Of a stretch of 64,000 nucleotides of DNA, positions 23,646 to 34,450 are shown piece after piece (the first letter of the stretch is position 1; every line of letters starts with the position of its first letter). A model generated the notes under the pieces. It was not told the origin of the DNA. It saw only the letters and a program-made list of their open reading frames with translations, and did no database searches. The DNA is from Symsagittifera roscoffensis (Eukaryota; Xenacoelomorpha; Acoela; Convolutidae), in assembly GCF_963678635.1 (NCBI RefSeq), contig NC_087068.1, positions 5,653,382 through 5,717,381 on the forward strand, read 5' to 3'. Position numbers and translations under genes: made by a program.

Positions 23646-25570
23646 ATGACATACTACACATTGTCGAAAGACAGCGCACCGACCCCAGAAGAAATGAGAC
23701 AGAAATCAAGGGAATACATGCTGATGAAGCCCAAGAAATACTCATATTCAGAAAACAGGAACACGCAAGGGGAAAGCCAACCTCAGAGGTCGTCATGGTA
23801 CAAGCCTAGAGATGATATGGACAAGCGCAGATCATGCGCGAACTGCGGGTCGGTGGATCACCACGTGGCTGACTGCACAACATACAAAAAAAGCATGAAG
23901 AGTCTTGGATACGCACCGGAAGAGGAGGACATGAGCCAGATGGAGGAACACGAGTACTATAGCGGCTTAATCATCAAGATAGGCGCGAGATGCTTCTTCT
24001 GTAACCAAGAAGGGCACTTCAGAATGGATTGTCCCTTGTTCTGGGAAGCGGTCAAGGACCAGAGTCACCCCAAACATAAGTTGGCATTAGCGGCGGTGCA
24101 GAATCAGCGGAACAGACAAAACGAGTTTGAATCTAGGAACTTAGGAGCACCAAGCACTGAACTGCCGACGAAAACAGTGAAAGCTGCAACACATGTTAAT
24201 GATGCGATAGAATCCGCAGCCAGGAACTCTCTAGAGATAAATTATGAGAAAGCGGCGACGGAAGCAATTAACAAAGTGAAACAGGATCTGGCTGCGAAAG
24301 AAATAGAGCAACGACTAAAGCTGGAGATCGAAAGACAGAATTTCAACGAAGCATTAACTGGATCAAAGCCAACACCAGAGGCTATACCGGGCTTGACAAA
24401 GACCGGGAATTGTAACATTGTAAAAATGGTGACGGGAAAGCCATTCGGCATATCGAAAATCGGGGCTAGAATAATGTCGATAATCACAGTGGGCGGCCAC
24501 GAGGTAACCAGAAACTTGAGCGAACCGAGCGACCAGACAATAATGCACATTGACGTGTACGCAGATTACTTGAGTTGTATAAGCCCACAAACTACTTCTA
24601 GAGCGTTGAGAGCACTACTCACGAGAGGGGGCAGCAAGTCGGTACGTGTTGATAACAGGTATACTGAAGCTTATGGCCCACACGAGGTGATGCTAAATAT
24701 AGATGGAATAAACATCTATACCAAGACAATGATAACATGTGACGAAGACCTAATTGGGCAAATCTACGTAGGGAAATAAGAGTTGAAAGTGAGATCGATT
24801 GGACACTGCGCCATGCTTGAAGAAGATGCGATGCACATCGGGACGGAGGCAGATGTGACAGGGCACGTGCTAGACATAAGTGGCAAAAAGACTCAGTTAC
24901 GTGGGTTACTTGATACGGGAGCAGTCTTGAGCGTTATACCAATCGAAACTTGGGAACGGATGGGCTTTGACAAAGGTGATTTGATAGATTCGAGAACACG
25001 GCTGTCAGCTGCAAACAAAGAGGCCCTTCGGGTGCTGGGCAGGACGCCGATAATAGCCCTCAATTTGGGGGAACGTAACCTGTGGATGAGTTTTCTCGTG
25101 GTAGAAAACCTAGATGAATCTGACCAATTCCTTTTGGGCAGAGACTTCATCAGGATTTTCGACGTAACGATTGATCTAAATAACGCAATGTTCAGGATAC
25201 GGAACCCGGATAGGAGGTACGCAATCAAACCGGTAAATTTAATAATGGCAAATGAAACCAAAGCACCGGTATTCTTGAGTAGGAGGGTGAGGCTAAAGGC
25301 GAATGAAGCGGCAATCGTAGGCTTGAGGATGAAAAATTACAATGAACTAAGTGACAACAAGCAAGTGTGTATAGTTCCGAATCCTAATAGTCAAAGTGCT
25401 GCTGTTTTAGGAAGATCCTTCTCGATAACGAAGAGCGGCCTCTGCGTCAGTGTCTTGTTGAATACTCTTGATATACCGATCACGATACAGAGAGGGAGGA
25501 AACTGGGATATGCTTTACCGGTTAAAAACAATATGAAACAACTGAGAACTCAAAACAAAATGAAGTTGTT
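23646..25570 (+). pseudogene. Copy 2 nucleocapsid and aspartic protease
   Basis: The frame resumes after the gag break. Two CCHC zinc knuckles (C-x2-C-x4-H-x4-C) lie near 23838-23880 and 23995-24040. A charged linker runs to about 24400. The protease has LLDTGA near 24908, a Ser-Val-Ile-Pro loop, and LLGRDF near 25135. An in-frame TAA at 24777 replaces a Glu codon, and the frame shifts near 25565 before the RT. The protease would cut the Gag-Pol polyprotein. It is upstream of RT, as in all Ty3/Gypsy elements. Confidence 0.88.
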
Positions 25571-27325
25571 GATTGTCCCAATCATAGGGACAAAATTTGT
25601 ATCTTGAGACGATTGCAGAAAGTAAAAGATTCTTCAGGTCTTGTTAAATCACTTAAGTCAGAGACGGACGATGGGCTGTCGAGCTGTTCGAACTTTCCAG
25701 AGCGGCCCACACTAGATGAAGTGCAAACTGATAAACCGGTTCTGCCGGAGATTGAACATTTGAGGGGCAAACTGAAAGATGAACAGCTCGAAGCCATCAA
25801 GGACGTACTAGAGCGGAACGAAGAAGTTTTTTCGAGGCATAAAGCGGATATCGGGTGTTGTAATTTCGTTGAGCATGATATAGAACTTGAGGAGAACGCG
25901 GTACCGCACAGGGAGGGGGCGAGGCGCATGACCCCACACAAATCGGAGGCGTTTAGAAAAGAAATCGAGACGTTACTAGAGTATGACATGATAGAACCAT
26001 CCAAGTCACCGTGGGCGTGTGGAGTAGTGATGGCCAAAAAGAAAGGAGACCAGTTGAGGTTTTGTTGTGACTTTCGATACCTGAACTCCGTCACGGTGAT
26101 GGATGCCTATCCCATACCTAGGATTGATGAGAGCCTCTCGAAGTTAGGTGATGCAAAATTTTTTACGACTCTTGATTTAGGCTCGGCCTTCTGGCAGGTA
26201 CCACTAAGGAAGCAGGACAGGGACAAGACAGGGTTCGCCTGCGAGTTGGGTCTGTTTCAATGGAAACGGATGCCGTTTGGACTCTGCAATGCCACAGCCA
26301 CGTTTCAGCGGTTGATGGCACACGCGCTGATAGGCGTGACGAAGAAGTATGGCAACCTGGGAATGTGCTACGTGGATGACGTGGTAATAGCGACGCCCAC
26401 ATTGGAAGACCACATTGAGAGACTTGACGAAGTGTTCGCATGCATGAAAAGGTCTGGGCTAAAGTGTAAACCATCAAAGTGCGAGATACTCAAGGACTCA
26501 ATAAAATACTTGGGCAGGATGGTAGACAAGCACGGCATCAGACCTGATCCGGACGCCGTGGAAGCAGTCCTAACCTGGAAATCACCGAAGACAGAACACC
26601 AGTTGATGAGCTTCCTGGGTTTCGCTAACTATTATAGAGAGTTCATCAAAGACTATGCGGACAAGGTATACCCGATGCAACAATTAATGAAACACAAGGG
26701 CAAGAAGTTCACGTGGAACAACGCAGCAGAAGAGTCATTCCAGAGAATAAAGAAAGAGCTATGTGAGGCACCAGTACTGGGTATGCCGACTGAGAAAGGG
26801 ATGTACGTGCTGGACACGGATGCGTCGGTAGTCGCGATTTCTGGAATTCTCCATCAAGAAAAAGAATGGAATGGGAAGACAGTGTTGAGACCAATAGTGT
26901 ACGGGAGCAAAGTCCTGAGTGACACGGAAATGAAGTACGGAGCACCGAAAGCAGAGATGTTCGCGGTGGTTACCTTTGTCGAGAAATACAAGGCATACCT
27001 GGGCAGTGAGCCATTCAAGTTGCGAGTCGACAATCGAGCACTGAGCTGGCTGAAAACGTACTCAATGGACCAAAGTTACATTGGGAGGTGGATAGTTCGC
27101 CTGGACGGATACAACATGATAATTGAGCATAGAACACGAGATAAACATCAGAATGCCGACAGCTTGAGTAAGAAGACGGAGTTTTATGAGAGACAAGAGC
27201 AAAGAGAGGCAGACAGACCTGAAATCAAAGATGGCTTCTCCTTCATGGACAAGGAAACGTACGACAGTCTTCCACTCACGAGATGGCTGGACAAATCAGG
27301 CAAACCGATTGAAGATCATCCTTAA
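25571..27325 (+). pseudogene. pol: Copy 2 reverse transcriptase and RNase H
   Basis: One open frame holds the connector (ETDDGLSSCSNFPERP near 25660), the RT (PIPRIDESLSKL, LDLGSAFWQVPL, MPFGLCNATATF, active site YVDD at 26369-26380, thumb FLGFANYYREF) and RNase H (LDTDAS near 26813, Glu in KAEMFAVV near 26949, RVDNRALSW near 27027). The catalytic aspartates of both activities are present. This domain alone looks intact. It ends at an in-frame TAA (27323) where copy 3 has Glu, so translation of the integrase would fail. It would copy the element RNA into DNA. Confidence 0.92.
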
Positions 27326-28130
27326 TTACCTAAAGAACCTCCAGAAAAGACCATCTTGAAGAAGAGCAGAAGGATTCCGATAGAAATAATACTAAAGTCG
27401 AAGATCGTGAGGGAGACGCTCAAGGCAAAAGGCTATCATCTTAACCAGGTAGAAGCAGGAACTGCACAGATAGATGATGACTTAATGAGGTTGCTCGAGA
27501 AACTATCAGATGAGAAGCCCGTGATCCAAGAGAAGGGTCAAGACGAACCGGAAGTCACTATACTTCGGAGAAAAGAAACAGTGAACAATACTGACTCCTC
27601 AAGAGGAAGCGTCACTGACAGCAAAGATAACGTGCGGTCACTAGTTGACAAAATCCCCGAAAACATTCTGGAGCAGACCAAGGTTAGGAAAAAGAAAGTG
27701 ACGTTCAAAGAAGATACTGAACACCTGGGACTAGGTCAACAGTCCGGGGAGTGTTCCATGTTCACGGAAGAAGAAACCGGAGAAGGAAAATTGTCCGGGG
27801 AGCATGAATAATGGGATGAAGACTCGGATGAGAGCAGCGAAAACCAAGACAGTCTGTGCATGATATTGGCGGAAGAGAAGACAAGGCACAACGACAGGGA
27901 GTTACAGACGGATCCATCTTCAGGAACGTACAATCTGGACGTACAGGAGATACGAGGTAGTGAAGAACTTGAGAAAATTGCGGTTTCAAGGAAGCCATTC
28001 AGGGAATTATCATGCAACTCAAACGTCAGAACGAATCTGGTGCCAGAAGATGATATGAAAATCGTGAAAAGGATGATATGTGTGAAGCTGAGTGATGACA
28101 TCCACAACCCTGGTGAGATGAATGGACAGA
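27326..28130 (+). pseudogene. Copy 2 RNase H-integrase linker
   Basis: About 270 codons in the RT frame, interrupted by TAA at 27809. It is highly charged and probably disordered. It contains two Ser-Gly-Glu blocks whose DNA repeats the PPT core (27741-27751 and 27791-27801, GTCCGGGGAG). An insertion of this length between RNase H and integrase is unusual. No catalytic motif was recognised. Confidence 0.7.
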
Positions 28131-30250
28131 TCATGGCGCTAAAGGAGCATGTCAAGGCAAGATATAGGCTGTCAGACCTAATAAGAGCCCAAAAGAATGA
28201 CAAAATGACGAGTAACTTCTCCATATGGATCCAGTCGGGGGTCAAGGAGAAGGGGGAACTCGAGGAAGACGGCTACAAGATCTTGAGCCAGTTCTACAAA
28301 GAGAAGAAAGACTTACTCTACCACACAGCTGATGGGGTGGTAGCATGCAAGAGGAAAGATGAGGAGAAGATATTACACAAACACAACCTCATCATACTGC
28401 CACAATTGTATCAAACGGAGGTGCTTTTCAGATCGCACGACCAGATGGGGCACCAGGGGATGGATAAAGTACAACAAAGGATACTTCACAGGTTTGATTG
28501 GCCAGGAATGAGAAAAGCTTGCGAGAGATGGGTGAATGCCTGCTTGGCATGCCTCCAGGTAAAAGACCCAAGGAAGATGAAGTTTCCCCTCAAGTCCCTC
28601 GAGAGCTCAGAGTTCAGTGAAGTGGTGCAGATAGACCATCAAAAAATCTGCATGACGGAGTCGGGATATAACCAGATACTGGTTATAATAGATCACTTCA
28701 CAAAGTTGGCGGAAGCGGTTCCGTGCCAGACAGCCTCGGCCAAGGAGACATGTGATCATCTGATAACGCATTGGATATCGCGGTATGGTTGTCCAATGAC
28801 TTTCCAGTCGGACAACGGCAAAGTTTTTGTGGGGGACTTGACAAAAGAATTGATGAGGAGATCGCACATTGCTCAAGCACACTCGACAACCTACCATCCA
28901 CAGACCAACGGGTTGGTAGAGAGACAGAACAGGACACTGGTCAACATGTTAAGGGTGTAATGCTCAAGATACATGACGGACTGGGATAAATACCTGCCAC
29001 AGGTAGTAGGGGCCTACAACAGTACACAGCACTCAACGACGGGCATCAGTCCCTTCATGATGTTGACGGGCAGGGAGAGAGCAATACCTCTGACATTCTT
29101 TTACCTGGAATACGAGGGGAAAAGGACGTCGCCTCAGGCATACGTGAAAGAAGCGATCAAAAGACAACAGGAGCTAAACGAGCTATGCAGGAGGAACACA
29201 GCGCAAGCGCAAATGAGGCAACGCAGAAAATATGACGAAAAAATATTACAAGCAAAGCCATATGAGGTGGGCCAATACGTGTGGGTCTTCCAAAATGTCA
29301 TACCGCCCAAGGGAACGAAGAAACTACTCAAGAAGTGGAGGGGACCATTCATGATAACGGAAGTTCATCAACAAGGACGGTTCTACCGCTTGAGTACTGG
29401 GCGAGCAGCACATTATGAAAATCTGAAGCCTCACGTTCCGTCCCCGGAGGACTGGTGCATACCGAAGGACATGGAGGGTCTCGAGTACCTGGTGGTAGAG
29501 CCAGCGTGTGAAGTGAATGAAAAAGGCACCAGAGAGAAAAATGATGGAAATGAGAACTTGAGTTTGGACGACAATGAAAAGATAGAGGTGGAGTCTGAAG
29601 CAGGATCGTTTGTAGAAGAAGACTGGAACGACCCGGAGCAAGATGAGGTGCCGAAGTGGATGGAGCCAGATCGACCATTACCACCGGGGACCAGGACTGG
29701 CAATCGTAAACGGACCAGCATGAGGTACAACAGATACGGGGATGACTTCTTGATCGATAAGATACAGCCAGACAAATTGGGCGAGGAACTACTGAGTGCA
29801 GGCGAACTGGAAGCCGAAGAGGAATGGCAGGTCATTGACGATGGTGGACACTATCCGCAGGAAGACTACTCGACACCAGAATTGGAGACGGATCTCGAAC
29901 AGAGTGAGATAGAGAGGAGGGAGAACACGAACTTGAGGATACTAGAGTGGATGCGCGATGTCAAAGACGAGAGCCACGAAGGACAAAGCATTCAACAAGT
30001 CGACGTGTCATCGGCAAATTATATGAAGACAGAGGACCCTCTTTTCGGATGGACGGCAACAGACAGGCCACTGGACATTCCTCCGGACAATTCAGACCCG
30101 ACAACATCGACGGGGACGTCGATATATATTTCTGTCCGGGGAGTGGGGGTAGGACTTATCAACACCGAAAATTTGATGATAAAGAAGCTCAAGGAAGTGA
30201 AAGAAACAAGCGAATTGGAACTGGAAGAAGAAGAGCCAGAGCCTACCATA
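28131..30250 (+). pseudogene. Copy 2 integrase with acidic C-terminal extension
   Basis: The H2C2 zinc finger (HDQMGHQG near 28438, CxxC pair near 28540-28555), the catalytic core with Asp in QIDHQK (28631), Asp in QSDNGK (28810) and Glu in LVERQN (28919), then the GPF module KKWRGPFM near 29334. Downstream comes a ~300-residue acidic tail with NRYGDDFLIDKI, and the FVRGVGVGL-type tract (here SVRGVGVGL) encoded at 30130-30156, again on PPT-like DNA. A TAA at 28958 replaces a Tyr codon. It would insert the cDNA and belongs to the rve family. Confidence 0.9.
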
Positions 30251-30751
30251 GGCCGGAATTTCAAAACGAAGTTTGAAATACCCAATGAGTACTCGGAAAA
30301 CATCATGATAACGGATAGCGACTTCATCCTGTCAAACAGGACTAGCGCGATCTGCGTCACGGCGGCCATGAGTTTCAAATCAAGATTGGAAGCTGACTTC
30401 AAAAGAGAGTACCAGAATGTGGAGTTTCTGTTCAGACAGATACCAGGACTGGGAGGGATGGCAGCGCTTCCACCATCAGTAGCATAAGTCCCGGGCAAAT
30501 ATCTGTGCTTCCTAGTGACGAGGGTCAATGACAGGAACACAATTGATCCCGAACACCACGTGATGTTGGCAATAACAAGACTACGAGACTTCATGATCGA
30601 AAGAGGAATAACGGAGGTCTCAATGCCGGTGTATGACCCAAACAGGGGCAAACTGAGCTCAAGGGAATTGTACGCTATCCTACACGTAGTCTTCGCGGAA
30701 ACTGAGATAATGGTGTATCTTCACAAGAAATACTACTTGAGCATCGCCTGA
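30251..30751 (+). pseudogene. Copy 2 macrodomain-like pol C-terminus
   Basis: About 165 codons with the order described for copy 3: ITDSDFILSNRTSAI, MSFKSRLEADFKREY, GGMAALPPS, GKYLCFLVTR, TRLRDFMIE, MPVYDPNRGKL, and a final IMVYLHKKYYLSIA before TGA. An in-frame TAA at 30485 falls just before GKYLC. The pattern resembles macro (ADP-ribose-binding/Poa1p-like) domains. Conservation between two divergent copies (about 55-60% by eye) indicates past selection on the protein. Confidence 0.6.
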
Positions 30752-31261
30752 GTTGGGCACACGGGGGTCTCGAGTTGGGCGTGAGGGAGGAGTCTTGAGT
30801 TAGATACTGGGGTGCGGCACAGGTAAAGGGATCTTAAGACGCGATTGGCATGACTATTGAATTTTAGAAGGATTATCGGTGCTAAAACATAAAATGAATC
30901 TGCATGCTTTTAAGGAAATTCCAATTGAATTGTTTTAAGTGGAATGAAAATGATAAGATTTTAACCATACTGGTAAAAGGGGGGTTTCTAGGCTAGGAAA
31001 ATGACATATTAAGTCTTAATATGGTTTCTGTTTTCAGATCAAGTTTGATAAACAAAGTTGAAAATCCAACTATACTCAAGCGAGAGACAGAAAGGGAAAT
31101 CTTGATTGAACTCGCGATAGTCGACACCTACAGCAAGTATTTGCAAGGAGACATTTCTAGAGAATTCTTAAGGTAGTTCTTGAGTTGGTAAGGTAATTCT
31201 TGAGTTGGTAAGGTAATTCTTGAGCTGGTTAACACTTGAATACATCCCGAAGTCACAGAAA
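30752..31261 (+). other. Copy 2 pol-ORF3 spacer with 3' splice site
   Basis: Non-coding spacer. TTTCTGTTTTCAG ends at 31037 and is followed by ATCAAGTTTGAT. The position and downstream bases match the tracts at 10669 and 54072, so this is a good candidate acceptor for a spliced (or trans-spliced) ORF3 message. Near 31163-31225 a short direct repeat (GGTA.TTCTTGAGTTG) occurs three times. Confidence 0.65.
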
Positions 31262-32430
31262 ATGGCAGACAGGTTCTGGAAATCCATGCCCGCGGCCCTG
31301 AAGAAGCCCACTCTCGATGAGCTGTACAGACGCCTGAGGGACCTGGAGTACACCCAAATAGACGAGAGAACGGCGGTAATGCTGAATGCCATCCTCCAGT
31401 TGGAAGAACAGGGTGAGTGCAGGGAGTCTGCGACGGAGGCTGTCTTGATGGTCGGCTACACCACCGAGGGAATATCGAATCAAGAACAGACCAGATGGTT
31501 GTCTTGGAATGTGGATGGAGGAGTAAGGGGCTTTGACTTGGCAAGGAATCCTGGCCTGAGTAACAATGCCGAATATGGCGCAGGAGAATTCCCACTACCA
31601 ACTAGGCCATCAGCGAGATCGACAGGCCAGAGCTCGAGTAAGGTACCATCGATGACGCGAGCGCAACAGACGACTGAGATATATCCGGATCTTGGTGTTC
31701 TAAAGAAAGAGCTCGAGAAGACGCAGAGGTAAAGGAACAAGGCGAACCTCGATCGGGATCAGGCTAAGCTGGATCGGGAAAAGGCTCAGCTGGAAAGGGA
31801 CCAGGCGGTCAACGAACGAGATCAGACTCTGAGGTTGCTTGAGATGCTGCGGGCTGAACATCAGCAGGAACTAAGGGTGCGGGAGAATGCCGCGAATTGT
31901 GAGCAACTGAAGTCGGAGATGGAGAGAATAGAACAACGACAACGTGAACTTGATGCACAGAAGGGAGCCAGGCCAAAGGAACGAGTGGTTACCAGCTCGA
32001 GGCCAGAATCACGCATGGAAGTGGATGAAGCCCCCAGGGCAAGAGGACGGTTCAACCTTGACCGCGAGGCTCGAGAACACATGAGTGAAGGGTTGGAAGT
32101 CTGGATACCGAATGAAGCAACGTCCTCCTTGCGTAGCTTAGAAACGCAACCCATACGCCCGCTGATGGATGTGGTACTGCCCGGATATACCCCAACCTCG
32201 ACATCGAGCGGCAGTCAGGTGAGCGGCAGCTCATCGCGTCTGAAGGAGCTGAGCGAGAGATTGCGGCAGAGAAGTCGTGAAAGTTCGGCAAGGGCGCAGC
32301 TTCCTCCAACGTGGAGGGAACAGCCGGTCAGGAGCGTCATAATCTCGAGTTATAAGAAGAACACCGAAAGGAGGTACCACAGGCACAATCGGCTGGATTG
32401 GAATGCGGAACAGAAGGCCAGGAGGAATTG
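31262..32430 (+). pseudogene. Copy 2 ORF3: N-terminal domain and coiled coil
   Basis: The ATG at 31262 is the first in frame and precedes MADRFWKS. Residues 15-120 (TLDELYRRLRDLEY, ATEAVLMVGY, DLARNPGL, FPLPTRPS) are conserved with copy 1 and unrecognised. After an in-frame TAA at 31730 a regular heptad-like run of Leu-Asp-Arg-Glu/Gln blocks (31740-31960) forms a strong coiled coil, then a Ser/Arg-rich segment. It is part of a single ORF of about 2970 codons that runs to 40154 with four in-frame stops and one frameshift. Confidence 0.7.
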
Positions 32431-33559
32431 CTTTCATGATGCAGCCTGGGTGGAATATCTTGCGCCACCCCGTGTGCCAGAAGGCGCGGTCCACCTGATT
32501 ATAGGGGACAGCCTAGTGCGGGTGTTGATCCGGATCCAATCGCACTGGCAGACAGGAATCTTGAGTTTCGCTGGAGCTGCCACGCCACAGATATTGGCAA
32601 CGCTTGAGATGCTAGGAACGACAAAAGTATACACGGTGACCCTGATGATCGGAACGAATGATGTATCAAGGGGAGAAGCGAGGAAAGTAACGAGGCTGCA
32701 CGACAAGATGAGCTGCCTTCTTGAGGAACTGAGGATCCAGATGGATCCCATCCTGTTGACAGTATGTACTGTCCCTTATAACATGAAGTTCGATCAGCAC
32801 GCCTTGGAAATGAACGAGAAGGTGCGGAACCTAAACAGGGTGATCCGAGAAATCCACCGGAAGAGTGTGCTCCCCATCAGATTGTTGGATGTGGCGGAGC
32901 GCATGGAGCAAGCGGGATTCCCTGAAGACACCTCCAGTGATGGAATCCACTTCGACCGACCGAGGGGAGCAGAGTGGCTGAATGACGTCTTTCAAGGACA
33001 CACAAATGCGCTAGAGGCGGATCTGCTAGAGACAGCCCAATTCACGTTAGGACCACCCCCGAACCCACCATTCCTTGCTTCGAGGGCCTTGTCTAGTCGT
33101 TTGGGACCGAGGGTCGACACTAGAGACAGCTCAAGGAGCAACCAGGCCAGATTGCCGAGTGCCACGCCTATGGAGTCTGAGGAGGTGACGTCATCAACGC
33201 CTCCAGGTTCGGCAATATCCTCAGTGGTAGTGGCAGAGAGCAAGCGGGTGGAGAGGCCTATGGAGACCGCTCGCTTGAGATATCCAGAGAAGGTGAAAGG
33301 GCTGGACCTAGAAGGTTTGGAATGCAGGCGAGAATTGGCGGAGACTCTGGGTATTGAACGAGTGTCGCACGAAGACTTGAGCAGACACCATTGCGTGGAC
33401 TGGTTGAAGGCTCATGAGACGCACTTCTCGAGAGCAAAACTGATGGAGACCGCGGACCTGACCGGAATTCCCATGAAAGCGATCATGGGACCCATCAACT
33501 ATAGACCTCTCAAGCTGCTGGGGTGTCCTGGACTCATAGCAGAACCCCCCAAACACTGA
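32431..33559 (+). pseudogene. Copy 2 ORF3: SGNH/GDSL hydrolase domain
   Basis: Block I LIIGDSLVR has the nucleophile Ser at codon 32510-32512. A Gly lies in FAGAATP near 32570 (block II position). Block III is IGTNDVSR with Asn at 32657. Block V DGIHFDR has Asp 32939 and His 32948, spaced as in SGNH esterases. All four catalytic-type residues are present, unlike copy 1. Length about 200 residues, typical for the family. After the domain comes a Pro/Ser-rich linker, then a small conserved region (ELAETLGIERVSHEDL near 33330). The frame closes at TGA 33557. SGNH enzymes hydrolyse esters; the target here is unknown. CR1/L2-type non-LTR elements carry an ORF1 esterase of this fold, but I do not know it as a standard part of LTR elements. 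Confidence 0.82.
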
Positions 33560-34450
33560 ACGAGCATCGCCAGGATCAGATTGGCGACCCCGGCACAATT
33601 GAGGGTGGTGGACAAGCTGCTGAATCCGGGGGAAATGGAATTGCCAGATGCCGCGTACGAAGGCTCGAAATTGGCGGAAGATCCCAGGTACGGGAAGCCC
33701 TGTGGGAGCACCCAGTTGTACAAGACTTTGGCAGTTTACGATAGAGCAGATCCAGCTGCTGCAAGGGTAGTCATTGTGGCGGGATCAGACTTCGAAGGAA
33801 CGTCTCCTTTTTTTTTTGCCGGAGACTCTGATATACTCTTTGCCAGGAGCCGAACTAAACCAGATGTTAACTCTAGTGGTGGCAATAAAGTCGGAGATGC
33901 CCTGTGAGCCTGAGCTGCTATTGTTTGCAGGAATGAATGATCATCTGCACGCGGCGGGACTTCTTGAGCAGCTGAAGGGCAATGAACCAACACCGAGGAA
34001 GTTATGGGAAGCCATTCAGACGTTGTTTGCAGCGATGAATGAGGTGCAAGAGAATGTTGTCTCGAGATTCGGCTCCAAGACGAAGGTGGTGTTCACTACA
34101 TCCCTTGGATACGCGAACATGCCACCCGCCCTACAATTCGTGTACGCGGTCTTGATCCTGATAGCAGAGGGAAACGAATGGCGAATTCTAATGGCAGCCC
34201 CCAATCGGGAATTGGAACCATCGAACCTGAGGCTCCGCAAGTCAGAATTGGCAGCGGCATGGGCGGACATATCTCATGCACTGAGGGGCTTTTATGGATT
34301 AGCCGACATCCTGATCGTATTGGACGAGGTGCTCTTGCTAGAAATATCGAACTTTGCCAGGCAACTCAAGTTCAGCCCAGTCATCGGGGATGATCACCCG
34401 GCGATAAACCAATTGACGGCCAGCTTGTGGTTTCGGAGCATGGAGGTGAA
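33560..34450 (+). pseudogene. Copy 2 ORF3: second, degenerate SGNH-like region
   Basis: After the TGA the same frame continues to a run of ten T near 33808-33817, where the frame shifts by one. The region shows a Rossmann-like order: ARVVIVAGSD near 33760, LLLFAGMNDH near 33919 (resembling block III Gly-x-Asn-Asp), a VFTTSLGYANMPPALQF strand-loop near 34090, and GDDHPAINQL near 34386 (resembling block V Asp-x-His). A serine in the block I GDS position is not obvious. Copy 1 has the equivalent region with more losses. I infer a duplicated SGNH fold that lost activity; a different alpha/beta fold is possible. Confidence 0.45.
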
